Shown piece by piece: positions 37,591-46,661 of a DNA stretch of 64,000 bases (the stretch's first letter is position 1; every line of letters begins with the position of its first letter). The position numbers and the translations under genes were made by a program. Under the pieces are notes generated by a model. That model saw only the letters and a list, made by a program, of their open reading frames with translations. It did no database searches and had not been told where the DNA came from. The stretch comes from Actinomyces sp. (lineage in GTDB: Bacteria; Actinomycetota; Actinomycetes; Actinomycetales; Actinomycetaceae): the NCBI GenBank assembly GCA_022649165.1, contig JALCNR010000012.1, forward strand, positions 1 to 64,000. The letters are read 5' to 3'.

Positions 37591-38307
37591 TCAGGAACCG
37601 ACCGTGTCCACGACCTCCCCGGACATCACGCGGGCGACCACCTCGTCGGTGAGCTCCTCCGCGGAGCGCAGGCGGGACAGGCCCGGACGCGCCTCCACCG
37701 GCACCACGCAGGGGATCGCGATGACGCGCGCCCCGGAGGCCAGTCCCGCCGCGACTCCCGAGGGCGAGTCCTCGAGGACCAGGCAGTCCCCGATATCCGC
37801 CCCGAGCCGGGCGGCCGCCATGAGGTAGGCGTCGGGGGCGGGTTTGGGATGCGCGACGTCCTCGCCGGCGACCAGCAGGTCGAACCCGCCTCTGGGCAGC
37901 GACCGGGAGGCCTCGACGACCTCGCGGGCGACCCGCGAGTACGTGGAGGTCACCAGCGCGCAGGGCACCCCGCGGACGTGCATCCGGGCGAGGAGCTCGC
38001 GGATTCCGGGCAGCCACGGCACGCCGTCCCGTCGGATGGCGCCGCCCACGAAGTCGAGCAGCGCCTCCACGGTCTGCTCCGGCGCCATCGGCAGGCCCGC
38101 GTGGTCGATGAGGAGTCGCGCGGATCCCAGGAGGGAGTGCCCGACCATTCCGCGCGCCATCTCCGGCGTCCACGGGGCGCCATAGCGCCCGACCAGGTCC
38201 GTTTCCGCCGCCATCCAGATCGGCTCCGTGTCCGCCGTGGTCCCGTCCTGGTCCACGAGCAGGGCGCCGGGCGGCGCGGCGCGCCCTCCTCCGCGGGAGG
38301 GATTCAC
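37591..38307 (-). CDS. HAD-family phosphatase
   Basis: A 238-residue HAD hydrolase of the beta-phosphoglucomutase/phosphatase group. The nucleophile motif is [11 protein letters not shown], in which the usual DxD is Asp-Gln-Asp. Thr/Ser motif II (ALVTSTYS), Lys ([13 protein letters not shown]) and the acidic motif [13 protein letters not shown] follow. The GTG overlaps the uppP stop by four bases, so it is likely co-transcribed with uppP. The substrate is unknown. Confidence 0.88.
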   Translation of the reverse strand: MNPSRGGGRAAPPGALLVDQDGTTADTEPIWMAAETDLVGRYGAPWTPEMARGMVGHSLLGSARLLIDHAGLPMAPEQTVEALLDFVGGAIRRDGVPWLPGIRELLARMHVRGVPCALVTSTYSRVAREVVEASRSLPRGGFDLLVAGEDVAHPKPAPDAYLMAAARLGADIGDCLVLEDSPSGVAAGLASGARVIAIPCVVPVEARPGLSRLRSAEELTDEVVARVMSGEVVDTVGS

Positions 38308-39179
38308 GCCGCGGCCCCCGCCGGGCCCGCGGCGGCAGCCGAGACGGGGTCCAGGACGCCGGTGAGCAGGAACACGGTCACCAGCACCGCCAGGGCGATG
38401 CGGTACCACACGAACGGAGCGAAGGAGCCGGTGGAGACCACCTTGAGGAACCACACGATGACGAGATACCCGACGCCGAACGCGATGAGGGTCGCCACCG
38501 CGGTGGGGCCGACGTCGACGTGGTCCCCGCCCGTGAGGACCTTCGCGGCCTTGTACAAGCCTGAGGCGAACACGGCGGGCATGGCCAGGAGGAACGAGTA
38601 GCGCGCTGCGGCCTCGCGCGTGTAGCCCAGCGCCCGGCCCATCGTGATCGTGCCGCCCGAGCGCGACACGCCGGGGACGAGAGCGAGCGCCTGAGCGAGG
38701 CCGTAGAGGATCGCATCGCGCCAGCTCATGCGGTCCAGAGTGCGTTCCCTGCGCCCCCAACGGTCGGCCGCCCCCAGCAGCAGGCCGAAGACCACCAGCA
38801 TGGTCACCGTGATCCACAGGTTGCGGAAGGACGTGTCGATCCAGTCCTCCAGGCGCAGCCCGAGCAGACCGATCGGCAGCGATCCGACGATGATCATCCA
38901 GCCCAGCCGCGCCTCCGGGTCCGAGGACGGGACGCGCTTGGCCGGTCCCACGACCGGCAGGGACCGCGCCCAGTGGCCGACGATGCGGACGATGTCCTTC
39001 CAGAAGTAGATGAGGACCGCCGTCTCCGTGCCGATCTGCGTGATCGCCGTGAACGCGGCCCCGGGGTCCGCCGCCCCGGTGAGCTCACCCACGATCCGCA
39101 GGTGGGCCGAGGAGGAAATCGGAAGGAATTCGGTGAGCCCCTGGACCAGACCCAGGATCACCGCTTCGAGCCATGTCAT
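38304..39179 (-). CDS. uppP: undecaprenyl-diphosphatase
   Basis: A 291-residue BacA/UppP membrane phosphatase that recycles undecaprenyl diphosphate, the lipid carrier of cell-wall synthesis. The two signature regions are present: [17 protein letters not shown] with catalytic Glu and Ser, and [11 protein letters not shown]. There are about eight membrane helices. The ATG at 39179 is chosen over a GTG three codons upstream, because a TAGAGT -10 box ends seven bases before it. Confidence 0.96.
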   Translation of the reverse strand: MTWLEAVILGLVQGLTEFLPISSSAHLRIVGELTGAADPGAAFTAITQIGTETAVLIYFWKDIVRIVGHWARSLPVVGPAKRVPSSDPEARLGWMIIVGSLPIGLLGLRLEDWIDTSFRNLWITVTMLVVFGLLLGAADRWGRRERTLDRMSWRDAILYGLAQALALVPGVSRSGGTITMGRALGYTREAAARYSFLLAMPAVFASGLYKAAKVLTGGDHVDVGPTAVATLIAFGVGYLVIVWFLKVVSTGSFAPFVWYRIALAVLVTVFLLTGVLDPVSAAAAGPAGAAA

Positions 39180-39186
39180 GGGCCCC

Positions 39187-39192
39187 ACTCTA
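39187..39192 (-). promoter_or_regulatory. -10 box of leaderless uppP promoter
   Basis: TAGAGT on the minus strand, seven bases before the uppP ATG at 39179. Confidence 0.5.
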
Positions 39193-39255
39193 CGGGGACG
39201 GTCCCGGCCGCCCTCCCGACCCGCGCCGACGACGCCCAGCAGCGACGGATCCCAC

Positions 39256-39261
39256 TACGGT
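39256..39261 (+). promoter_or_regulatory. -10 box of leaderless aldo/keto reductase promoter
   Basis: TACGGT, followed by six bases and the ATG at 39268. It is back to back with the uppP promoter. Confidence 0.5.
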
Positions 39262-39267
39262 GGGACC

Positions 39268-40215
39268 ATGCGGATTCGTCAGTGCGGGGCCAGCGGCCTG
39301 CGGGTGTCGAACATCGGACTGGGGACCCTCACCTGGGGTCGCGACACGGACGCCCAGGAGGCCCAGGACATGCTGAGCGCCTTCGTCTCCGCCGGAGGCA
39401 CCCTGGTGGAGATCGCGCCGACCCACGGGGAGGGCCTGGCCGTCGACGTCCTGGGGGATCTGCTGCCCGTGGTGGGCCGCCACCGCCTGGTCCTGGCGTG
39501 GCGCGGCGGGGCGCGCTTGGGCGCGGACGGGCGGTGGATCCCCTCCGCCGCGCGCGGGGACATGCTCGACGTGCTTGACGATGCTCTGGAGCGTCTGGGC
39601 ACCGACCACGTCGACGTGTGGATCGCGGGCCCGGACTCCGATATCCCTCTGGAGGAGACGCTCGACGCGCTCGACGTCGCCCGGCGGACGGGACGCGCCC
39701 GTTACGTCGGGCTCTCCCATCGCGGGACGTGGGAGACGTCGGCGGCCGTCTCCCGCGGAGCCCTGCCCGGGGGCGGCACGCCGCCGATCAGTGTCATCGA
39801 GGAGGAGTACTCGCTCCTGTCCCGGCGCTCGGAGGACGATCTGTTGCGCGCCGCCGCCCGCTGCGGCCTGGGGGTGCTGGCGCACTCGCCGCTGGCGGGT
39901 GGCGTCCTCACCGGCAAGTACCGGCATGTCACTCCCCCGGACTCGCGCGCCGCGTCCCCGCACCTGCGTCATCTGGTCGAGCCCCACCTGGGGGCTCCGG
40001 CCTCCGGCGTCGTCGAGGCCGTGGCCCGGGCGGCCGAGGGGCTTGAGCGCACGCCGCTGGACATCGCCCTGGCGTGGGTGCGCGACGCCCCCGGCGTCTC
40101 CTCAGCGGTCGTCGGCCCGAGGACGGCGCGCCAGATGGACCAGGTCCTCGCCTGCGGCGAGGCGCCGCTTCCCGCTCAGATCCGCCAGGTCCTCGACGAG
40201 GTCTCGCGGCCCTGA
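39268..40215 (+). CDS. aldo/keto reductase
   Basis: A 315-residue NADPH-dependent TIM-barrel reductase. The family start GLRVSNIGLGTLTWG, the LDVLDDALERLGTDHVDVWIAG strand and the late SAVVGPRT motif of NADPH binding are clear. The usual Tyr/Lys catalytic tetrad is not obvious by eye: where family members show an Asp-x-x-x-x-Tyr and Lys, this one has THGEGLAVD and LAWRGG, so activity may differ. Its role is unknown. It is convergent with the acidic gene at 40238. Confidence 0.85.
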   Translation: MRIRQCGASGLRVSNIGLGTLTWGRDTDAQEAQDMLSAFVSAGGTLVEIAPTHGEGLAVDVLGDLLPVVGRHRLVLAWRGGARLGADGRWIPSAARGDMLDVLDDALERLGTDHVDVWIAGPDSDIPLEETLDALDVARRTGRARYVGLSHRGTWETSAAVSRGALPGGGTPPISVIEEEYSLLSRRSEDDLLRAAARCGLGVLAHSPLAGGVLTGKYRHVTPPDSRAASPHLRHLVEPHLGAPASGVVEAVARAAEGLERTPLDIALAWVRDAPGVSSAVVGPRTARQMDQVLACGEAPLPAQIRQVLDEVSRP

Positions 40216-40237
40216 CCCGGCCGGCCCGCCCGCGGCC

Positions 40238-40558
40238 TCAGTCCGCCTCGATGTCGTCGATCTCCGTGTCGTCAATGTCGGGGTCGTCCAGGTCCTCCTC
40301 GTCCACGTCCTGGACGTCGTCGCCGTCCTCGTCAAGCTCCTCGTCCTCCAGGTCGTCGTCCTCGACCAGGTCGAAAGGGAGCTCGACCCCGTAGCGCGTG
40401 AACAGCTGGTCGTCATAGGTGAAGAACGCGTCGCGGAGCAGGTCCTCCGCGGCCTCCATCGTGCGCGCGTCGACGCGGTCCCCCGCCTGCGCGATGTCGA
40501 AGTGATGTTCGAACGCGGCGATCAGGCGGTTCAGCGCGTCACGCGGATCAGTGGCCAT
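40238..40558 (-). CDS. acidic conserved actinobacterial protein
   Basis: A 106-residue protein. The N-terminal 60 residues are a predicted helical domain (LNRLIAAFEHHFDIA, TMEAAEDLLRDAFFTYDDQLFTRYG), then a tail of about 45 residues is nearly all Asp and Glu. Similar small proteins in actinobacteria are often named primosomal protein with little support. I do not assign a function. The ATG is chosen because a TAGTCT -10 box ends six bases before it. Confidence 0.72.
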   Translation of the reverse strand: MATDPRDALNRLIAAFEHHFDIAQAGDRVDARTMEAAEDLLRDAFFTYDDQLFTRYGVELPFDLVEDDDLEDEELDEDGDDVQDVDEEDLDDPDIDDTEIDDIEAD

Positions 40559-40564
40559 ACCCAC

Positions 40565-40570
40565 AGACTA
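40565..40570 (-). promoter_or_regulatory. -10 box of leaderless acidic-protein promoter
   Basis: TAGTCT on the minus strand, six bases before the ATG at 40558. Confidence 0.45.
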
Positions 40571-40635
40571 CCCGCCCGCCGGGGCCCGCCGCACCCCTGT
40601 GGCGGGCGTCCGCCAGGGGCTCGTCCCGCCCGGGC

Positions 40636-41739
40636 TCAGGGCAGGTTGAGCTGGGAGCGGATGACCGAGACCATCAGGTCCGTGCCCTTGATCTCCGCGG
40701 TCTGCTCGGGGCCGACGATCCGGGTCTGGCCCTCGGCGTCGACCAGCTGCGAGGCGCCGAGCGTCGGCCCCAACGGCAGGACCACCCATTCCTTCGTCGG
40801 CTGGTAGGTGGTGTCGGGGGCCTCTCCCTCCAGCTGCCGGGAGATGTTGGAGATGACGACCCGGGCCTGCTGGCGCGCCGCGTCCGCCCGCTTGGACTCC
40901 CTGACGTCGGTGATGTCGCCGATGGCGTAGACCGTCGGGTGGCCCAGCACCTGCAGGGTCGGCTCGACGCGCACCGTGCCGTCCGGGTGGAGCAGCTCCT
41001 GGTACTCCGTGCCGTCCAGATATCCGGTGTTCGCCCGCGAGCCGTGGCACTGGAACCAGATGTCCGCCTCGATGTGCTCGCCGGCCTTCGTGGCGACCGT
41101 GAAGTGCCCGAGTTCGCCGACGTTGTGGGGCGGCAGGTACGACAGTTCCGCCCCCGTCACCACGCGAACGCCCAGATCGTCGAGCTGGCGGCGCAGCTCG
41201 GCGCGCAGCGCATCGGAGTACCCCGGGGTCGACAGGACGTCGGGGCCCTTCTCCACGATCGTGATCTGGATCCCGGGGAAGGCGTTGGACAGCTCGCCGG
41301 CCATCTCGATGCCCACGGTCCCCCCGCCCACCAGCATGACCGACTGGGCGGAGGCGAGGTCCTGGTGGAGCTGCTCGATGCGCGCCTTGGCCACCGTGGC
41401 CCGCGACGAGGAGTATTTCGCGGGGAAGGGGTAGGTCGAGCCCGTGGCCAGGATGATGTAGTCCGCCTCGATCGGGTCGTGCCCGAAGACCTCAACGGTG
41501 GTGCCGCTCACCCGTGCGGCCGTGCCCTGGAGCACCGTCCCCCGATCAAGCAGGTTCGAGTAGGGCATGAAGATCGCGTGCTCCCAGACCTCGTCCACGG
41601 CGGCGCGTAGGGCGGCCGCGTGGTGGACGAACTGGTCCTTCTGCTCGACCAGCACGACATCGGCCAGGGGATCGAGCCCCTTCGCCACCGTCACGCCGCC
41701 GTACCCTCCGCCGACAACGACGATTCTCGCCACAGTCAT
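40636..41739 (-). CDS. FAD-dependent NAD(P)H oxidoreductase (NDH-2/FSP1-like)
   Basis: A 367-residue flavoprotein with two Rossmann motifs: VVVGGGYGGVTVA at the N terminus for FAD, and LVGGGTVGIEMAGEL near 135 for NAD(P)H. The FAD-closing motif is VYAIGDITD. There are no membrane helices and no redox-active CxxC, so it resembles type-II NADH dehydrogenases and AIF/FSP1-type quinone reductases. An ideal ribosome site (GAAGGAG) precedes the ATG. It is 26 bases downstream of the M3 peptidase gene. Confidence 0.87.
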   Translation of the reverse strand: MTVARIVVVGGGYGGVTVAKGLDPLADVVLVEQKDQFVHHAAALRAAVDEVWEHAIFMPYSNLLDRGTVLQGTAARVSGTTVEVFGHDPIEADYIILATGSTYPFPAKYSSSRATVAKARIEQLHQDLASAQSVMLVGGGTVGIEMAGELSNAFPGIQITIVEKGPDVLSTPGYSDALRAELRRQLDDLGVRVVTGAELSYLPPHNVGELGHFTVATKAGEHIEADIWFQCHGSRANTGYLDGTEYQELLHPDGTVRVEPTLQVLGHPTVYAIGDITDVRESKRADAARQQARVVISNISRQLEGEAPDTTYQPTKEWVVLPLGPTLGASQLVDAEGQTRIVGPEQTAEIKGTDLMVSVIRSQLNLP

Positions 41740-41765
41740 GTCTCCTTCGATCCGGTGTCCGCCCA

Positions 41766-43859
41766 TCATCTCACGGAGGGTCCCCTCAGACCCCGGCGAA
41801 TGAGGATCGAGGCGGGGTCGGCGTCGTGGCCGCACACAGCGCGGAACGACGCCAACGGGTCACGCGAATTCCCGCGTGAGAGCAGTTCGCGGCGCAGTGT
41901 CTCCCCCGCCTGGCGGTTGAGGCCGCCGTCCTCCCCGCGGGCGGCGGGCCCCCGGAACCACTGCTCGAGCTCCGCCACCAGGACTTCCGCCCACATGTAG
42001 CTGTAATAGCCCGCGTCGTATCCTCCGGCGAAGGCGTGCGCGAAGTACGTCGACCGGTAGCGGGGCGGCACCAGGGGGTGGGCGAGGCCCGCCTCCGCGA
42101 GCACGCGGTCCTCGAAGGCGCGCACCCCACGCGGGCCGGTGGGGATCTCCTGGGGGGCGAGCCGGTGCCAGGCGTGGTCGATGAGCGCGGCCTGGACGAA
42201 CTCCAGCGTCTGGAAGCCCTGGCCGAAGGCCGCGGAGTCCTCCAGCGCCGCCCGCCACTGCTCGGGCAGCGCCTCGCCCGTGTCGACGTGGCGGGCGAAG
42301 CGGCCGAGCACCTCCGGGTGGTACGCCCACATCTCGTTGAGCTGGCTCGGCATCTCGACGAAGTCACGCGGCACGTTGGTGCCCGCGTCCTCGCGGTAGC
42401 GCGTCGCCGAGAAGAAGCCGTGCAGCGCGTGCCCGAACTCGTGGAAGCAGGTGATGACCTCATCCCATGTGAGCAGCGCCGGCTGCCCGGGGGCGGGACG
42501 CGCGAAGTTCGCGTTGTTCGCGATGACCGGCAGGGTCCGACCTCCCCCGGGGCCCGTCCCCTCGCCCGCCGGGGCGACGACCTCGTTCATCCACGCCCCG
42601 CCCTGCTTGCCGGGGCGCGCGAACCAGTCCCCCACGAACAGCCCCAGCGCCGATCCGTCGGCGTCTCGGACCTCCCAGACCCGAGCATCGGGCGACCATC
42701 CGCGCAGCTCGGGGCGTCGGGTCATCGTGATCCCGTAGAGCCGGCCCGCCGCCCAGAAGACGCCGTCCTCGATGACGCGGTCCAGCTGGAGGTAGGGGCG
42801 CAGCGCCTCGGCGTCGACCCCGAGGCGCTCGCGGCGCAGGACGTTCTCGTAGTAGGGCCAGTCGGCGGCCTGCAGCCCGTCCCCGTCGGCGTCGTCCGCC
42901 GCCAGCCGGGCGAGGTCGGCGGCGTCCGCGTCCACCGTGGACGCGGCGGCCCGACCGACCCGCAGGAGGAGCTCGCGCGCCGCCTCGGGGCCCGGGACCG
43001 TCTCCCCGTCCATGACGACGCTCGCGTGGTCGGCGAAACCGAGCAGGCGCGCGCGTTCGGCCCGCAGCCCGACCAGGCGCAGCACGGTGGCACGGGTGTC
43101 GGTGCCGGGGTCCTCCCCATTTCCGCGCTCCTCCGAGCGGGCCAGCAGGGCGCGGCGCGTCTCCGGGTGGGTGAGGACCGCCTGGTCCAGCTGGGTCGTG
43201 AAGTTGCGGCACGGGATGAACCACGCGTGTCCGCGGGCGGCTCCCGCCTGCCGGTCCTGTTCGGCTCCAGCCGCGTCCAGTCCGTCCAGCCCGTCGGGGT
43301 CGTCCCCCTCGAGCCCGGTGGCGCGCAGCTGGCGGGTGATGCGCGCGTCCATGTCGGCCTGGGCGGAGGCCAGCTGGGCGTCGATCCGGCGCAGAGCGGC
43401 CTGGTCGGCGTCGTCGAGGCCGACTCCCAGCCGCTCGAATGCGCGGACCTGGCGCTCGACGACCCATGCGGTCTCGGCATCGAGGTCCTCGCGAGCCGCG
43501 AGGGCCAGGTAGCGGCGGTACAGCCGGGCGTCCAGGGTGAAGGCGCCGGCATGCTCGGCGAGAAGGGGCGCGAAGGTCTCCTGGAGCCTCTCCAGTTCGG
43601 GCCCGCCCACCGAGGCCAGCATCGTCCACGCCACGGACTGCGCGCGTTCGAGGAGGCGCCCCGACTCGTCCACGGCGACGACCGTGTTCTCCACGGTCGG
43701 CTCGTGCGGGTCCGTGGCGATCGCCTCCCACTCGGCGCGCTGGGCGGCCATCCCCTCGCGCAGGGCCTCCTCCAGGTGGGCGGGGGTGATGCGCGCGAAG
43801 TCGGGCAGGCCGAAAGGCAGGTCCGAGGGGAGCGACAGGGGGTTGGAGGGGTCGAGCAC
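41766..43859 (-). CDS. M3-family zinc metallopeptidase
   Basis: A 697-residue oligopeptidase of the oligopeptidase A/Dcp group. The zinc site HEFGH with downstream GTNVPRDFVEMPSQLNE supplies the third ligand Glu. The large helical N-terminal domain is normal. It is expected to degrade cytoplasmic peptides. The GTG at 43859 has a ribosome site (GAGGAGAA, eight bases upstream), while the ATG 14 codons further upstream has none. It is preceded by the GNAT-MazG gene at a distance of 63 bases. Confidence 0.93.
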   Translation of the reverse strand: MLDPSNPLSLPSDLPFGLPDFARITPAHLEEALREGMAAQRAEWEAIATDPHEPTVENTVVAVDESGRLLERAQSVAWTMLASVGGPELERLQETFAPLLAEHAGAFTLDARLYRRYLALAAREDLDAETAWVVERQVRAFERLGVGLDDADQAALRRIDAQLASAQADMDARITRQLRATGLEGDDPDGLDGLDAAGAEQDRQAGAARGHAWFIPCRNFTTQLDQAVLTHPETRRALLARSEERGNGEDPGTDTRATVLRLVGLRAERARLLGFADHASVVMDGETVPGPEAARELLLRVGRAAASTVDADAADLARLAADDADGDGLQAADWPYYENVLRRERLGVDAEALRPYLQLDRVIEDGVFWAAGRLYGITMTRRPELRGWSPDARVWEVRDADGSALGLFVGDWFARPGKQGGAWMNEVVAPAGEGTGPGGGRTLPVIANNANFARPAPGQPALLTWDEVITCFHEFGHALHGFFSATRYREDAGTNVPRDFVEMPSQLNEMWAYHPEVLGRFARHVDTGEALPEQWRAALEDSAAFGQGFQTLEFVQAALIDHAWHRLAPQEIPTGPRGVRAFEDRVLAEAGLAHPLVPPRYRSTYFAHAFAGGYDAGYYSYMWAEVLVAELEQWFRGPAARGEDGGLNRQAGETLRRELLSRGNSRDPLASFRAVCGHDADPASILIRRGLRGPSVR

Positions 43860-43922
43860 GGGTGGTTCTCCTCGTGGGGGCAGAGACGGATGTCGGGACA
43901 TCGACGAGGGCGGCGCCGCCGG

Positions 43923-44984
43923 TCAGGGCGTCTGCGGAGGCAGGCCCAGGGCGCGGCGGATGTCGGGCCTGAAGAAATTCGGGCCCTTGAGGACCTTCCC
44001 ATCCTCGCGCAGCTTGACCGATCCGTCGGGCATGAGCTTGGACAGGTTGGAGGCCTGGACCTCGGCGAGCACGGCGTCCAGGTCGATGCCCGACTCCAGC
44101 GCCATCCCGTAGATGACGTAGACCATGTCGGCCAGCGCGTCGGCCGTCTCGACGACGTCCCGCGTGGAGTCGTCGGCGTCGGCACCCCGGCGGTATCCGT
44201 CCTCAACCAGCGCCCGAGCGGCGGGCCCGTACACCGCGCCCACGAGCTCGGAGAACTCCTCGGCGATGAGACGCATGCGCATGTCCAGGCGGGGGTAGCC
44301 CAGGGTCGGGGTCTCCCTCTCGGAGAGCCGGTCGGGCATGGAGTAGGTGCGGTGGAACTGGGCGACCAGCTGCTGGGGGCGCGAGGGGTCGAGGGCGGGG
44401 GCGGCCTCTGCGCCCGGGGCGCCCGGCCCGTCCCAAGGGGCAGCAGGTTGCATGAGGTCGCCGCGCACGATCGCGGCGCTCCAATGGTCGAAGACGGCGC
44501 CGGAGCGGTCGGTGAGGCCGCGGAGCACGCCCTCGCGCCGGTAACCGGCGCGCCACACCGGTTTCCAGGAGGCCCAGTTTCCCGCGATCGCCTTCCACTG
44601 GACGCGATGGGCCCCGAGCTCGTCGAATGCCGTGCGAGTCGCCAGGCGGACGGCCTCCGTCATGTACCCGCGCCCGCGGTCCGCCGAGCCCATCCAGTAG
44701 CCGACCTCCCACGTGCTCGGACCGGAGGCGAAGAGCGTGAGGGCGCCGGCGAAGCGGTCGCCGTCGGCCGTGCGGATCGACCAGTGCGGGGAACCGTCCC
44801 TCCACTGCCCCGCCGCCGCGCCCGTCCACTGGCGCGCGTCGTCGATCGAGTACGGCAGGCGGATGGTGGTCCACCGCGGAATCTCCGGATCCTGGACCGC
44901 GACCGCCACGTCCTCCGCGTCGGAGGGGGCCAGGGGGACCAGCCGGACGCGGTCACCGGGGACGGCAAAGGGCTCGACCGACAT
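43923..44984 (-). CDS. GNAT acetyltransferase - MazG-like pyrophosphohydrolase fusion
   Basis: A 353-residue protein with two domains. Residues 1-178 are a RimJ-type GNAT acetyltransferase with the acetyl-CoA loop ADRGRGYMTEA (101-111) and NWASWKPVWRAGYRREGV. Residues 205-353 look like an all-alpha NTP pyrophosphohydrolase (MazG/PRA-PH) with metal-binding EEFSE at 242-246 and ETADALAD at 279-286. A Pro/Ala/Gly linker joins them (180-204). Its ATG overlaps the stop of the FrnE-like gene by one base (TGATG). The MazG part is longer than the HisE enzyme and ends with LKGPNFFRPDI. The substrates are unknown. Confidence 0.85.
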   Translation of the reverse strand: MSVEPFAVPGDRVRLVPLAPSDAEDVAVAVQDPEIPRWTTIRLPYSIDDARQWTGAAAGQWRDGSPHWSIRTADGDRFAGALTLFASGPSTWEVGYWMGSADRGRGYMTEAVRLATRTAFDELGAHRVQWKAIAGNWASWKPVWRAGYRREGVLRGLTDRSGAVFDHWSAAIVRGDLMQPAAPWDGPGAPGAEAAPALDPSRPQQLVAQFHRTYSMPDRLSERETPTLGYPRLDMRMRLIAEEFSELVGAVYGPAARALVEDGYRRGADADDSTRDVVETADALADMVYVIYGMALESGIDLDAVLAEVQASNLSKLMPDGSVKLREDGKVLKGPNFFRPDIRRALGLPPQTP

Positions 44985-45670
44985 CAGTTCCCGCCCCCTT
45001 CCCCCGTCTGCTCCCAGGCCGAGGCCAGGGCGTTGGACATGGCGGTGACGGGTTGGGCGCCCTGGACGACGAAACGGCGGTCGATAAGGAAGGTCGGGAC
45101 GGAGTCCACCCCCATCTGGACGGCGATCTGGTAGTCCGAGAAGACCTCGGAGGCCCGCCCCTCGTCGGCCAGGGCGGTCACCACCTGATGGGCCTCCATC
45201 CCGACATCCTGCGCGCAGCCGATGAGGACGTTGGCGTCCGAGACGTCGAGGCCCTCCTCGAAATGGGCCCGGTCGATGGCCTCGACGAGCCGGAGCTGGG
45301 TGGTGTCGGACCCCGAGACCGTGTCCTGGGCGAGGTCGTGCTCATGGGCGGCGGCGATCACCCGGTGGGCGTTCGAGGTCGGCGCGACGATGAGTCGCGC
45401 GAAGTCGTAGACGATGCCCTCCGCGCGTCCGAGATCGATGAGCCGCTGGTGCATGCGGTCGACCTGCTCGCGTTCGACGCCCTTGTGCTCCATGAGGTAC
45501 TCCGCCTCCGAGATCAGCGGACGCTCGGAGAGCTCGGGGTCCAGGAAGTAGGCGTGGAGGACGACGTCGACCTCGTCGGCGTGGTCGAAGCGCTCCAGCG
45601 CGGCGCGCAGGTGGCGGATGCCCAGATAGCACCATGGGCACGCCACGTCGGCCCAGACGTCGATGTGCAT
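44984..45670 (-). CDS. DsbA-family oxidoreductase (FrnE-like)
   Basis: A 228-residue cytosolic thioredoxin-fold protein. The active-site motif CPWC is at residues 11-14, near the N terminus, and a cis-Pro loop appears in VDSVPTFLID. There is no signal peptide, so it belongs to the FrnE/2-hydroxychromene-isomerase group, linked in other bacteria to oxidative-stress tolerance. The start has a clear ribosome site (AGGGAG) and a TACAGT -10 box 43 bases upstream. Confidence 0.92.
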   Translation of the reverse strand: MHIDVWADVACPWCYLGIRHLRAALERFDHADEVDVVLHAYFLDPELSERPLISEAEYLMEHKGVEREQVDRMHQRLIDLGRAEGIVYDFARLIVAPTSNAHRVIAAAHEHDLAQDTVSGSDTTQLRLVEAIDRAHFEEGLDVSDANVLIGCAQDVGMEAHQVVTALADEGRASEVFSDYQIAVQMGVDSVPTFLIDRRFVVQGAQPVTAMSNALASAWEQTGEGGGN

Positions 45671-45712
45671 GACTCTCCCTTGCTCGGCTCGCCCTCGGTC
45701 TCGACTGCCCTC

Positions 45713-45718
45713 ACTGTA
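45713..45718 (-). promoter_or_regulatory. -10 box of FrnE-like gene promoter
   Basis: TACAGT on the minus strand, giving a leader of about 36 bases that contains a good ribosome site. It probably drives the four genes down to 40636. Confidence 0.4.
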
Positions 45719-45801
45719 GCGGGGTCGCCCCGGGGCGCCAGCGGTCCGCGCGGGCAGACCGGCCGGTCGCACCGATTTGGCGGCCCTCACCTCCCCCGTG
45801 T

Positions 45802-45807
45802 TAGAGT
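45802..45807 (+). promoter_or_regulatory. -10 box of tRNA-Leu promoter
   Basis: TAGAGT, 33 bases before the mature 5' end. A weak TTGGCG lies 19 bases upstream. Confidence 0.35.
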
Positions 45808-45839
45808 TTCCCCGCTCACGACGATGTCGTGGACGACCT

Positions 45840-45926
45840 GCGCGGGTGGCGGAATAGGCAGACGCGCTAGCTTGAGGTGCTAGTCCCCATTTAACGGGGG
45901 TGGGGGTTCAAGTCCCCCTCCGCGCA
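45840..45926 (+). tRNA. tRNA-Leu (GAG)
   Basis: An 87-nt class II tRNA. The acceptor stem is GCGCGGG / TCCGCGC, the anticodon stem CTAGC / GCTAG closes a loop with GAG, a long variable arm CCCC-ATTTAA-CGGGG follows, and the T arm is GGGGG-TTCAAGT-CCCCC. Discriminator A. CCA is not fully encoded (ACA follows). Confidence 0.95.
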
Positions 45927-45933
45927 CAGGTGG

Positions 45934-45970
45934 CAGGTCACCAGTCGGATGGCTGGTGGCCTGCTTTTTT
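45934..45970 (+). terminator. intrinsic terminator of tRNA-Leu
   Basis: CAGGTCACCAG pairs with CTGGTGGCCTG (11 pairs, one G-U), followed by C and six T. It is the only classical U-tract terminator I see in the window. Confidence 0.9.
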
Positions 45971-46062
45971 GTGCTGGCCCCAAAGGTCCTGGCGCGCACG
46001 CCGCCCGGATACCGGCGCGACGACCGGCACGGGGGTTCGGCACCCGAACCGGCCCGCGGAGG

Positions 46063-46545
46063 TCATTCCCCGCCGAGCTTGAGGCGGCGGTCCAGGGCGC
46101 CGAAGATCCGGACGATCTGATCGATGTCGGCGTCCGTCATGTCGTCCAGGAGATAGTCGCGCACCGTCTGCTGGTGCAGCTCGGTCGCGTTGAGGACCGT
46201 GTCGATGCCGGCGTCCGTGAGAACCGCGTCGAATCCCCGTCCGTCGGAGGCCGAGGGCACCTTCGCGACCCATCCGTCCCGCGAGAGGTTCGTCACGAGG
46301 TAGGTGAGGCGGGACGGGGAGTACACCACGCGTTCGGCCAGCTCCCCCATCCGCAGGCTGTGCGAGGGCGCCTCCCACAGGGCGAGCAGGACGTTGTAAT
46401 CGGGCAGGGACAGCCCGAACCTCCTCTTCAGCCGCGTCTCGAGGATCCCCTGCAGCCGCCCGGATGCCTCGAAGAAGACGCGCCAGGCGACCGACCGCTG
46501 GTTGCCGGACTCGCTGATGGGATTCATGCCCGGACCGTCGACCAC
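46063..46545 (-). CDS. MarR-family transcriptional regulator
   Basis: A 160-residue winged-helix regulator. The helices read LKRRFGLSLPDYNVLLAL, then the recognition region SLRMGELAERVVYSPSRLTYLVTNLSRDGWV and the beta-wing VPSASDGRGFDAVLTDAG, the classic MarR order. A TATGAT box at 46593-46598 (minus) would start the mRNA near 46586, so the TTG at 46590 is too early. The GTG at 46545 after GGAGGA is preferred, and an ATG at 46527 is possible. It is divergent from a HAD gene. The ligand is unknown. Confidence 0.85.
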   Translation of the reverse strand: MVDGPGMNPISESGNQRSVAWRVFFEASGRLQGILETRLKRRFGLSLPDYNVLLALWEAPSHSLRMGELAERVVYSPSRLTYLVTNLSRDGWVAKVPSASDGRGFDAVLTDAGIDTVLNATELHQQTVRDYLLDDMTDADIDQIVRIFGALDRRLKLGGE

Positions 46546-46649
46546 CGTTCCTCCACTTCCGTGCCCCGTGCGGAAATTTCGATCTTTCAACGATCATAGG
46601 GCAGGCGGCCCCCGAGAGGGATGCCTTCGACCTCCGCGCGCCCATCCCG

Positions 46650-46655
46650 TAGAGT
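46650..46655 (+). promoter_or_regulatory. -10 box of leaderless HAD gene promoter
   Basis: TAGAGT, followed by six bases and the GTG at 46662. Confidence 0.5.
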
Positions 46656-46661
46656 GACCGC

